From contig JBLMWU010000091.1 of the NCBI GenBank assembly GCA_050257395.1, forward strand, positions 1 to 47,244: a stretch of 47,244 bases of DNA, written 5' to 3'. The translations under genes were made by a program, and so were the position numbers. This document shows, in pieces, positions 25,334 through 32,404 of the stretch. The stretch's first letter is position 1; every line of letters starts with the position of its first letter. The notes beneath the pieces were generated by a model, which was not told the origin of the DNA, ran no database searches, and saw nothing but the letters and a program-made list of their open reading frames with translations. This stretch comes from JAIRTY01 sp050257395. Lineage in GTDB: Bacteria; Actinomycetota; Actinomycetes; Streptosporangiales; Streptosporangiaceae.

Positions 25334-26224
25334 ATGGCGGACGGACGGGGCGGGCTGGACCTGGGCAGCATCGAGGCGATCGATGTCCACACGCACGTGC
25401 ACCGCAGCGCGCATACGCCCGCGGACGCGCAGGCCCGTGAATCGCTGACGGCGATGGCGAGTTATTTCAGGACCGACGCCGCCGCCTACACCGTTGACGA
25501 GCTGGCCGCGTACTACCGGGAACGGAACATGGCCGCGGTGACCTTCACCGTGGACGTCGCGGGCGCCCCGAACGACCCCAGCCGCGTCACCAACGAGGAG
25601 GTCGCCGAGCGGGCCCGGGCCAACGCGGACGTGATCATCCCGTTCGCCAGCATCGACCCCGCGCGCGGCGCCGAGGGCGTGCGCATGGCCCAGCGGCTGA
25701 TCGCCGAGCACGGGGTGCGCGGGTTCAAGTTCCACCCGAGCAGCCAGGGCTTCTACCCGAACGACCGGTCCGCCTACCCCCTGTACGAGGTGATCGCGGC
25801 GGCCGGGCTGCCCGCGCTGTTCCACACCGGGCAGACCGGGGTCGGCTCCGGCACCCGGGGCGGGGGCGGGATCAGGCTCAAGTACTCCAACCCCATGTAC
25901 CTGGACGACGTCGCGGTGGACTTCCCGGACATGCCGCTGATCCTCGCCCACCCGTCGTTCCCGTGGCAGGAGGAGGCGCTGGCGGTGGCCCTGCACAAGC
26001 CGCAGGCCTACATCGACCTGTCCGGCTGGTCGCCCAAGTACTTCCCGCCGCTGCTGGTCCAGTACGCCAACACGCTGCTCAAGGACAAGGTGCTGTTCGG
26101 CACCGACTTCCCGATGCTCACCCCGGAGCGGTGGCTGGCCGATCTGGAGAAGACGGCGATCCGTGACGAGATCAAGCCGGGCCTGTTCAAGGGCAACGCG
26201 GCGAAGCTGCTCGGGCTGGGCTGA
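25334..26224 (+). CDS. Amidohydrolase family protein (ACMSD-like fold)
   Basis: A 296-residue metal-dependent hydrolase or decarboxylase. The metal-binding His-x-His is in 'AIDVHTHVHRSAH' near residue 20. 'GVRGFKFHPSSQGFYPND', 'PALFHTGQTG', 'LILAHPSFPWQEE' and 'VLFGTDFPM' supply the later His, His and Asp ligands in the order of the amidohydrolase_2 family. These enzymes hydrolyse lactones or decarboxylate unsaturated acids, so it fits a ring-opened or lactone intermediate. It is transcribed alone, divergent from the dehydrogenase operon and convergent with the selenoprotein operon. Confidence 0.9.
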   Translation: MADGRGGLDLGSIEAIDVHTHVHRSAHTPADAQARESLTAMASYFRTDAAAYTVDELAAYYRERNMAAVTFTVDVAGAPNDPSRVTNEEVAERARANADVIIPFASIDPARGAEGVRMAQRLIAEHGVRGFKFHPSSQGFYPNDRSAYPLYEVIAAAGLPALFHTGQTGVGSGTRGGGGIRLKYSNPMYLDDVAVDFPDMPLILAHPSFPWQEEALAVALHKPQAYIDLSGWSPKYFPPLLVQYANTLLKDKVLFGTDFPMLTPERWLADLEKTAIRDEIKPGLFKGNAAKLLGLG

Positions 26225-26245
26225 GGGGCGGGGCTGGCGCATGTA

Positions 26246-27913
26246 TCAGCCGCCCAGGGTCGCGCCGCGGCCTAGCGGGCTGACCGAGCGGGCGTAGACC
26301 GACAGCCAGCTGCACCCGGCGGGAGCCTGCAGCGGGGCGAGTTCGGCGCGGCGGCGGGCCAGCTCCTCGTCGCTTACTTCCAGGTCGAGGCGGCGGGTGC
26401 CGACGTCGACGCTGATGATGTCGCCGTCGCGGACCAGGCCGAGCGGGCCGCCGGCCGCCCCCTCGGGGCTGACCTCGGCTACGGATATGCCTTTGTTGAC
26501 CAGGCCGGACATCTGGCCGTCGGTGATCACGGCGACCTGGTCATCGAGCCCGGCGCCGGCCAGGGCGAACACGAACGCCGACGTCAGGCCCATGCCGGGA
26601 GAGCCGCGCAGGCCGAGCCCGGTGAGCACGCACACGTGGCCCGGACCTACCTCGCCGGCGCGGACGGCGGCGATGCCTTGCTCGCGGGAGCGGAACACCT
26701 TCGCGGGGCCGCGGAACCGGCGCAGGGCGTCGCCGGCGACGGTGCGCTTGGTCACCGCGCCGTCCGGGGCGAGCGAGCCGCGCAGCACCACGATGCCGGG
26801 GTGGCGGGCGAGCGGGCGGTCCAGCGGCCGGATCACCTCATCGCCGGCCACCGTGGCACCGGCGATCGCCTCGCCGAGGGTGATCCCCGCGATCGTGTGC
26901 TGGGAGCCGTCCACCAGCGGGCCGAGCTGGCGCAGCAGTGCCAGCGCACCGCCGGCCGCCTCGAACTCGGCGATGGTCCGGGGCCCGTTCGGCTTCACCG
27001 CGGCCAGCAGCGGCACCTGCGGCGCGAGCTCCTCGAACAGCGCGTACACGTCCACGTCGCAGCCGGCCTCGACCGCGATCGCCTGCAGGTGCTTGAGGGT
27101 GTTCACCGAGCCGCTGACCGCCAGGATCGCGGTGACCGCGTTGCGGAACGCGCCGGGCGTGAGGATGTCGCGCGGCCTGACGTCCGCGGCGATCAGGTCG
27201 ACGATCCCGGCGCCGGCCGCGGCCACGGCCCGCCACATGGCCGGGCTGTTGGCCAGCACCGGGGTGCTGCCCGGCAGCGCCATGCCGAGCGCCTCGGCGG
27301 CGATGTGCATGGAGTTCGCGGTGCCCATGCCCGCGCACACGCCGGGCCCGGTCACCGCGCAGGCGCTCATCTCCGCCAGCTCCGCCGTGGTCATCCGGCC
27401 GGCAGCCACGTGCCCCGCGTAGGCGAAGATGTCCTCGAAGTCGACGGGCTCGCCGCGGTAGACGCCGGACGGCTGGTAGCCGCAGGCCACGACGATGGCG
27501 GGGATGTTGAGGCGGCCCGCGGCCATCAGCTGGCCGGGGGTGGTCTTGTCGCAGGAGGCCAGGCAGACCATGCCGTCCAGCAGGGCGCCCTCCACCGCCA
27601 CTTCCACGTCGCTGGCGATCAGGTCCCGGCTGGGCAGGATGTAGCGGCCCTGCGCGCCCGCGCTGGTGATCGCGTCGCTGGGGGCGGCGGTCCGGACCTC
27701 GAACGGCACCCCGCCCGCGGCGCGGATCGCCTCCCTGAGCGGCGGCACGATGCCGTCCAGGTGGCTGAAGCAGCTCGCCAGCCCGGACGAGCTGTTGACG
27801 ATCGCGATCTTGGGCTTCTCCAGGTCCTCCTCGGTCAGCCCGAGCGACAGCCACTGCGCCCGGCGCATCGCCCACGGCGTGGTCCCCGGGGCGAAGTTGC
27901 TCCGCAGCGTCAT
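26246..27913 (-). CDS. IlvD/Edd family dehydratase
   Basis: A 555-residue iron-sulfur dehydratase of the dihydroxy-acid/6-phosphogluconate/sugar-acid family. The three cluster cysteines are Cys48 (LASCFSH), Cys121 (LASCDKTTPG) and Cys193 (GVCAGMGTANSM), with 'QMSGLVNKGISVAEVSPEG' and 'GPGHVCVLTGLG' later in the order of the family. It removes water from a 2,3-dihydroxy acid or sugar acid. It is probably a pathway paralogue rather than the biosynthetic IlvD, because it overlaps the FAD oxidoreductase gene (ATGA at 27910-27913) as last gene of the UGSC operon. Confidence 0.93.
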   Translation of the reverse strand: MTLRSNFAPGTTPWAMRRAQWLSLGLTEEDLEKPKIAIVNSSSGLASCFSHLDGIVPPLREAIRAAGGVPFEVRTAAPSDAITSAGAQGRYILPSRDLIASDVEVAVEGALLDGMVCLASCDKTTPGQLMAAGRLNIPAIVVACGYQPSGVYRGEPVDFEDIFAYAGHVAAGRMTTAELAEMSACAVTGPGVCAGMGTANSMHIAAEALGMALPGSTPVLANSPAMWRAVAAAGAGIVDLIAADVRPRDILTPGAFRNAVTAILAVSGSVNTLKHLQAIAVEAGCDVDVYALFEELAPQVPLLAAVKPNGPRTIAEFEAAGGALALLRQLGPLVDGSQHTIAGITLGEAIAGATVAGDEVIRPLDRPLARHPGIVVLRGSLAPDGAVTKRTVAGDALRRFRGPAKVFRSREQGIAAVRAGEVGPGHVCVLTGLGLRGSPGMGLTSAFVFALAGAGLDDQVAVITDGQMSGLVNKGISVAEVSPEGAAGGPLGLVRDGDIISVDVGTRRLDLEVSDEELARRRAELAPLQAPAGCSWLSVYARSVSPLGRGATLGG

Positions 27914-29301
27914 CGCAGGTCCCGGCCCAGGTAGGCGCCGTGCGACTCGAGCTGCTGCTGCAGGGCGGCCACGTCGACGTCCGCGCAGGCCACCCCGGCC
28001 CGCAGCGCCAGCCCGGCGGCCGTCCCGGCCGCCTCGCCCATGGCGAAGCAGGGCCCGGTCACCCGGGCGGCCGACTGGGCGGCGTGGGTCATGGAGGCGC
28101 ACCGGCCGGTGACGTACAGGTTGGCGACCCGCCCGGGCAGGATGATCCGCAGCGGCAGCTGGTTGAAGCCGCGCGGGTTGTCCCCGCGCTGCCAGCGGAA
28201 CTCCACGGTGCCCGCGACGTGCGCCTCCACCGGCCAGCCGTTGACGCCGATGGTGTCGGCGAAGTCGGCGCAGCCGAGCACGTCGTCCTCGGTGAGCTGG
28301 TAGCGGCCGATGATCCGGCGGGTCTCCCGGATGCCGATCTGCGGCGCGATGTCCACGATGTAGGAGCTGCCGAAGCCGGGCGTGCGGTCGCGGATGAACG
28401 TGAAGGCGTCCAGCGCCTGCTGGCGGCCCTGGAGCTCGCCGTGGGTGAGCTGGTCCACGTCGGTGCCGTCGACCGCGCTGCCGTCCGGGTTGGACAGCTG
28501 GGTCAGGTTGGCCCGCCACTCCAGCGGGTTGCGCTGCGGCCGGACGATGGGCTTCTTGCGCGGGAACGTGTGCGTGCCGGCCCGCTCGGCCTCGTCCATC
28601 AGCCGCTCCACCGTCCGCCACGGCGCCGGGCCGGCGGCGGCCACGTCCACCCCGTTGATGCGGAACATCAGCGACGGGTACAGCAGCCCGCCCTGGCCCG
28701 GTGACTTCTCATACGGCGCCCCGGCCCAGGCGGCGACGTCGCCGTCGCCGGAGGCGTCGATGAACACCCGGCCGCGCACGGCGGCCCGGCCGGACTTGGA
28801 CTCGATGAGCACCGCGCCGATGACGTCATCGGCGGCCATCAGCACGCCGACCGCCAGCGCGTGGAACAGGATCCGGGCGCCGGAGCCGGTCACCAGCTCG
28901 TCCGCGGCGATCTTGTAGCTGGAGATGTCGAACGCCTGGGCCTGGATGCCGTCGTTGATCGTCAGATGCGGCTGCGACAGGCCGTCCAGCTTGTCCAGCC
29001 GCTCCAGCAGCTCGTCAGCCAGCCCGTGGATGACCCGCCGGTGCTCGCCGTGCACCTTGGCGTGCAGCCCGCAGAACGTGCTCAGCCCGCCCGCGGTGCC
29101 CGCCCCGCCGAGGAACCCGTACCGCTCCAGCAGCAGGGTGGAGTACCCGCTGCGGGCGGCGGCCGCGGCCGCCATGATGCCCGCCGGGCCGCCGCCGACC
29201 ACCACCACGTCGAACTCGCCGCAGACCGGCGTGCTGCGGCTGGGCTCGGTGATCACCGCCGGGCGGTCGGCGCCGGGGCCGGTCACACCCGCGCCGGTCA
29301 T
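27910..29301 (-). CDS. FAD-dependent oxidoreductase (PF12831-like)
   Basis: A 463-residue flavoprotein with the Rossmann loop GGGPAG at residues 36-41, the acidic residue in 'LLLERYGFLGG', and the glycine-rich 'GAGTAGGLSTFCGLH' found in the FAD_oxidored family. 'VFIDASGDGDVAAWAG' is the second nucleotide-binding segment, and the C-terminal 'NLYVTGRCASMTHAAQSAARVTGPCFAMGEAAGTAA' binds the flavin. It overlaps its neighbours on both sides by four bases. A redox role coupled to the upstream selenoprotein and CxxC protein is inferred. Confidence 0.92.
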   Translation of the reverse strand: MTGAGVTGPGADRPAVITEPSRSTPVCGEFDVVVVGGGPAGIMAAAAAARSGYSTLLLERYGFLGGAGTAGGLSTFCGLHAKVHGEHRRVIHGLADELLERLDKLDGLSQPHLTINDGIQAQAFDISSYKIAADELVTGSGARILFHALAVGVLMAADDVIGAVLIESKSGRAAVRGRVFIDASGDGDVAAWAGAPYEKSPGQGGLLYPSLMFRINGVDVAAAGPAPWRTVERLMDEAERAGTHTFPRKKPIVRPQRNPLEWRANLTQLSNPDGSAVDGTDVDQLTHGELQGRQQALDAFTFIRDRTPGFGSSYIVDIAPQIGIRETRRIIGRYQLTEDDVLGCADFADTIGVNGWPVEAHVAGTVEFRWQRGDNPRGFNQLPLRIILPGRVANLYVTGRCASMTHAAQSAARVTGPCFAMGEAAGTAAGLALRAGVACADVDVAALQQQLESHGAYLGRDLR

Positions 29302-29549
29302 GCGTGCGCGGCGGGGAGCTCGATGTGGTCCAGCGCGTAGGCGGTGGGCGCGAGTGCGTCCATCATGATCGCCTCCATCACCGGCAGCGGGACCAGGCAG
29401 TCGGCGCAGGCCTCCGGGCCGGCCACGATCCTGATGGTGACCCGGTCGGCGTCGCTGAGCGACCAGTCCAGCTGGTAGCCGTCCGCGGCCAGCACGTCGC
29501 GGAACTTCTGCAGCGCGGCGTCCACCGCCGCGGTCCCGCCGTCAGCCAT
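29298..29549 (-). CDS. Small CxxC protein, 83 aa, of the UGSC operon
   Basis: An 83-residue soluble protein with a helical N-terminus (AALQKFRDVLAADGYQL), two likely beta strands (SLSDADRVTIRIVAG) and a CADC motif near residues 48-51, followed by a helix 'PVMEAIMMDALAP'. The order strand-CxxC-helix recalls NifU-like or redox proteins, but I do not recognise a named family. GAGGAGAG four bases before ATG 29549 and the ATGA overlap with the FAD gene support translation. Its position suggests an electron-transfer or sulfur/selenium-handling partner of the selenoprotein. Confidence 0.7.
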   Translation of the reverse strand: MADGGTAAVDAALQKFRDVLAADGYQLDWSLSDADRVTIRIVAGPEACADCLVPLPVMEAIMMDALAPTAYALDHIELPAAHA

Positions 29550-29590
29550 GCGTCTCTCCTCGCTCGGGGCGCGGCAGGGCCGCGCCTTCC

Positions 29591-30667
29591 TCACTCCGGC
29601 CCGGCCGCCGCGGGGGCCGGGGCGACCGCCACGGTGGCGGCCGGGCCCCCGCGCGGGCCGAAGGTCTCGATGACGGTGGACACGCCCGCGTTGTTCGCGC
29701 CGGCCACCACGACCAGCACGGCCGCGGGGGAGTTCAGCACCCGCACCGCGCCGTCCGGCTGGCCGTCGGGCTGCGCGTCCGGGTGATCGGCGGGCAGCCG
29801 CCAGCGGGTCCGCCGCGACACCGCGTCCTTGCCCACCGCGGCCAGCTCCGCCCGGGTGCAGACGGCGTGGTCGTAGAGGAACTGCCGCAGGTCGTCCTTG
29901 GACCAGCCTGCCCGGGCCAGCAGCTGCGCGTGCTCGGGGCCGAGCACGACGCAGGCGCTGATGGTCTCGTGGATGAGGGCGCCGGTGCGGGCCACGGTGC
30001 CGGCGATGTCCCGGGCGAGCTGCCCGGGGACGGTGGTGTGCCGGGCCTCGATGTGCACCGTCGAGCGGATGACCATCGCGGTGACGGCGCTGTCGCCGGG
30101 CCCGAGGCCGGACTCGGTGTGCAGGGCGGGCCAGGGGCTGTCCTCCTCGTTCTCCGCGATGCAGGCGGTGTACTTGGCGAAGGTGCCCTGGGTGGCCTGG
30201 TCGAGCTGATGCGGGCGCAGCCCGAACGCGTTGATGGCGCCGAGCCGGATCGCGCGGCCGATGGTGGCGTTGGCGCGGAAGCCGGAGCCGAACACGTTGC
30301 CCTTGCTGTTCATGCCGAGGGCGGTGCGGACCGGGCCGTTCACGATGAGCAGCGGGGCGGTGCCGGTGGTGCTCTGCCAGATGCCCCGGCCGGGGTAGCC
30401 CTCGATGGCGAACGCGTCCCAGGCGGCCAGCACGACCGGGAAGTACTCCGGGCGGCAGCCCGCCAGGGCCGCGTTGATGGCGGCCAGCCGGACCGTGCAC
30501 TGCCGGTTCAGGTGCGGCATGGCCAGCAGCACCTCGCCCGGGTCCCGGCTGGTCTGGGCCAGGAAGGCGGCCAGGTAGGACTCGGTCACCGGGACCACCG
30601 GCAGCCCGTCGGTCCAGTCCCTGCCGTCGTAGTACTCGATGGCCTCCCGGACCGCCGCGCCGTCCAC
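29591..30667 (-). CDS. Conserved protein encoded after the UGSC selenoprotein, 358 aa
   Basis: I have no firm family name for this protein. It starts at GTG 30667 or TTG 30670 (GAGGG upstream) and is cytoplasmic, without signal or membrane segments. Visible features are 'YYDGRDWTDGLPVVPVTESY' near the N-terminus, 'MPHLNRQCTVRLAAINAALAGC' and 'LLIVNGPVRTALGMNSKGN', then a long alpha/beta part with conserved-looking Cys in 'YTACIAENEED' and 'ISACVVLGPEH'. The tail after residue 330 is Ala/Pro-rich. Gene order selenoprotein, this gene, CxxC gene, FAD gene suggests a catalytic partner of the UGSC protein. The 125-base gap before it carries repeated CGAGCGAG. Confidence 0.72.
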   Translation of the reverse strand: MDGAAVREAIEYYDGRDWTDGLPVVPVTESYLAAFLAQTSRDPGEVLLAMPHLNRQCTVRLAAINAALAGCRPEYFPVVLAAWDAFAIEGYPGRGIWQSTTGTAPLLIVNGPVRTALGMNSKGNVFGSGFRANATIGRAIRLGAINAFGLRPHQLDQATQGTFAKYTACIAENEEDSPWPALHTESGLGPGDSAVTAMVIRSTVHIEARHTTVPGQLARDIAGTVARTGALIHETISACVVLGPEHAQLLARAGWSKDDLRQFLYDHAVCTRAELAAVGKDAVSRRTRWRLPADHPDAQPDGQPDGAVRVLNSPAAVLVVVAGANNAGVSTVIETFGPRGGPAATVAVAPAPAAAGPE

Positions 30668-30679
30668 CAACTTATGGCC

Positions 30680-30787
30680 CTCGCTCGCCTCCGGGCCGCT
30701 GGAGCCCGCCGTCTTCCCTCCTCGCTCCGGCTCCTCCGCCGCCTCGCTCGTCAGTCCAGACGGCGGCGCGGCCCTTCGGCTCGCTCG
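30680..30787. repeat. Repeated CTCGCTC tracts between two operon genes
   Basis: CTCGCTC occurs at 30680, 30721, 30743 and 30780 in the 125 bases between the UGSC and 358-aa genes, with another copy at 29559 before the 83-aa gene. On the coding strand these are GAGCGAG/GGAGGAG purine tracts. They may act as ribosome sites, or as an unstructured spacer. No coding sense was found. Confidence 0.4.
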
Positions 30788-30795
30788 GGCTGGGC

Positions 30796-31344
30796 TCACT
30801 GCTCCACCCCCAGGATGCGCAGCACGCCGGGCAGCAGGCCGCGGGCCCGGGCGCGGATCTCCTCCTCGCTCAGGCTGGCGATCGGGTGCGCCGTGGTGAC
30901 GAACTCGAACCCGGGGAAGCCGTAGGCACTGGCCATGGCCTCGGCCGGCACCTGGAAGGCGTCGGTGCAGATGCTCACGGCCGGCAGCCCGGCCCGCTCG
31001 AGCAGGATCCCGTCGGCCAAACTGGCCGCGCTGCAGGAGCCTCAATCACCGACGCCCGCCACCACGAAGTCGCAGTTGCGCAGGATCCGCTGGATCACGC
31101 TCTCCTCGACCGGGGTGCCGAAGTACCCCTTGAGGTGCATGACCGGGGCCGCCGTGCCGTACCGGCGCTGCAGCTCGCTGGCCACCTCCGACAGCAGCGC
31201 GGAGGCGTTCGGCTTGCCGTTGTCCAGCAGGCCGGCGGTCAGGCCGCGCAGGCTGCGCAGCCGGGGCGCGAGGGTGGCGTCGGCTGCCTGCTCCCCGCCG
31301 CCGGTAGGGTCCAGCAGAGGCTCGGGTCCGGCCACGCGCACCAC
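30796..31344 (-). CDS. UGSC family selenoprotein, Sec101 encoded by in-frame TGA
   Basis: The frame reads 100 residues, a TGA at 31044-31042, then continues without another stop for 81 residues: 182 in all. The TGA falls exactly at the first position of U-G-S-C (Sec101, Gly102, Ser103, Cys104), a UxxC redox motif after 'CDFVVAGVGD'. Both halves look like one family: N-terminal 'LLDPTGGG' and 'LLDNGKPNASALL', C-terminal 'LLERAGLPAVSICTDAF' and 'FVTTAHPIASLSEEEI'. The UGSC protein is a selenoprotein family known from marine metagenome surveys; its reaction is unsettled. A SECIS-like hairpin follows the TGA, and selA and selB lie 13 kb away. GTG 31335, with AGGTGG before it, is an alternative start to GTG 31344. 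First gene of an operon of five. Confidence 0.9.
31014..31044 (-). promoter_or_regulatory. Bacterial SECIS-like hairpin after the UGA
   Basis: Counting U of UGA as 1, CGGCC (17-21) pairs perfectly with GGCCG (27-31) around loop AGUUU. This puts G at 23 and U at 24, the two loop bases SelB needs in the E. coli fdhF SECIS. The bulged U17 of fdhF is not present. The stem lies inside codons of the protein, as expected in bacteria. Confidence 0.7.
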
Positions 31345-31421
31345 CTCGTCACGCTCGCGGCTGCCGGGTATTTGCGGTCAGCCAAGTATCCGCGTTCAGC
31401 CAACCACGCCGCGCGCTGCGC

Positions 31422-31439
31422 TGACAAGATTGTAAACAT
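31422..31439. promoter_or_regulatory. Site C of the operator family
   Basis: TGACAAGATTGTAAACAT matches the consensus at 15 of 18 positions. It lies between the selenoprotein operon (78 bases upstream of GTG 31344) and the divergent ABM-like gene (64 bases upstream of 31503), so it can control both. Confidence 0.65.
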
Positions 31440-31502
31440 CATGTTCGGCAAAATGGCGGCGAGCCCTGCTCAGGGCGGTGCCTGCTGCGGTACAGTCGCG
31501 CG

Positions 31503-31823
31503 GTGAGCGTTGTCGTGGTAGCCACCGTGCATCCCGAGCCGGACCTGCGGCCGCAGGTGATCGCGCTGCTGGAGCAGACCATCGCCCGGGTGCACACCGA
31601 GGCGGGCTGTGAGCTGTACGCCCTGCACGAGGGCGGGGACGGCCGGCTGGTCATGGTGGAGAAGTGGGCCAGCCGGGAAGCCCTGGACGCGCACCTGGGC
31701 CAGCCCGCGTTCGCCGAGATGGGCAGGCAGCTGCGGCCGATGTGCCGCCAGCCGACCGACGTGCAGGTGCTCACCCCGCACCCGGCGGGCACGGACCGCC
31801 AGGGCACCCTGCTGACCGGCTGA
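31503..31823 (+). CDS. Antibiotic biosynthesis monooxygenase (ABM)-fold protein
   Basis: A 106-residue ferredoxin-like-fold protein. 'VVVVATVHPEPDLRPQVIALLEQTIARVHTEAGCELYALHE' and 'LVMVEKWASREALDAHLGQPAFAEM' are the two halves of the typical ABM repeat. Such dimers oxidise or isomerise quinol-like or aldehyde substrates without a cofactor, or act in breakdown of small metabolites. TACAGT ends six bases before GTG 31503, suggesting a leaderless transcript starting at the GTG. Divergent from the selenoprotein operon, sharing site C. Confidence 0.88.
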   Translation: MSVVVVATVHPEPDLRPQVIALLEQTIARVHTEAGCELYALHEGGDGRLVMVEKWASREALDAHLGQPAFAEMGRQLRPMCRQPTDVQVLTPHPAGTDRQGTLLTG

Positions 31824-31913
31824 GCACAGCCCGGCCGGCGGCCCCCGCCCGCGCGCTGTCACCGCACCACCCAGAGCGCACCGCAGCCGCCGGGGCGCGC
31901 ACGGTGACCCTGA

Positions 31914-31935
31914 ACGTCAACAACATTGTTAACGT
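31914..31935. promoter_or_regulatory. Site D of the operator family, near-perfect 22-bp palindrome
   Basis: The blocks ACGT-ca-ACAA-ca-TTGT-ta-ACGT form an almost perfect palindrome. Its 18-base core (31918-31935) matches the consensus at 12 positions. TTGTTA at 31926 followed by TTTGCT 17 bases later could be the promoter of the isomerase-like gene at 32012. Confidence 0.55.
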
Positions 31936-32011
31936 CCTGACCGGACACTTTGCTACCATTTTCAGGCGGCCGGTGTCTGGCCTGCCCTGACCCGGAGGAC
32001 GAGACCCGATC

Positions 32012-32362
32012 ATGGAATTCCTGGTGCGGCAGTCCAACGGCGCCGCCAGCGCCCTGCCCTCCGAGCGGCATGAGGAGCTGCGGATCGCCGAGCGGGCCCG
32101 CGCCAGCGAGCTGCGGGAGGCCGGCATCCTGGTCAGGCTGTGGCGGGTGCTCGGGTCCACCGACTCGATCGGCCTCTACCAGGCCGAGGACGCGGACGCG
32201 CTGCACGAGGCCCTGCAGTCGCTGCCCATGTTCCCGTGGATGCGGTTCACGGTGGAGCCGCTGGTGACCCACCCGCAGGAGAAGGCCCTGCTCGCGGGCA
32301 AGGCCCTGATCAGCGAGAACGGGCTGGCGCCGGTGCAGGAGGCGGCACCGGACCCGGCGTAG
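32012..32362 (+). CDS. Muconolactone isomerase-like protein
   Basis: A 116-residue protein of the muconolactone delta-isomerase family (PF02426-like). It starts with the characteristic MEFLVR and contains 'AERARASELREAGILVRLWRVLGSTDSIGLYQAED' and 'LPMFPWMRFTVEPLVTHP', the conserved second half of the family. The fold resembles that of the ABM proteins. Canonical CatC converts muconolactone in the beta-ketoadipate pathway; here no catA or catB is near, so a related lactone or enol isomerisation is more likely. Preceded by site D; its own transcription unit. Confidence 0.85.
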   Translation: MEFLVRQSNGAASALPSERHEELRIAERARASELREAGILVRLWRVLGSTDSIGLYQAEDADALHEALQSLPMFPWMRFTVEPLVTHPQEKALLAGKALISENGLAPVQEAAPDPA

Positions 32363-32368
32363 CCCCGG

Positions 32369-32404
32369 CCGGGCGCCGCAGGCCCCGCGGCCGGGGCCGC
32401 CCGG
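32369..32404. terminator. Nested hairpin between convergent genes
   Basis: Outer arms CCGGGC/GCCCGG and inner arms GGCCCC/GGGGCC fill almost the whole gap between the isomerase-like stop and the transketolase stop. It is likely a bidirectional terminator. Confidence 0.6.

Noticed and set aside
30680..30787. CRISPR-like repeats or an insertion scar
   Set aside because: The CTCGCTC units are only seven bases, irregularly spaced and degenerate, with no spacers of constant length.
31042..31044. TGA in the UGSC gene as an ordinary stop or sequencing error
   Set aside because: It coincides with the Sec position of a known motif, is followed by a SECIS-like hairpin with the right register, and selA/selB are nearby; an error would not produce all three.
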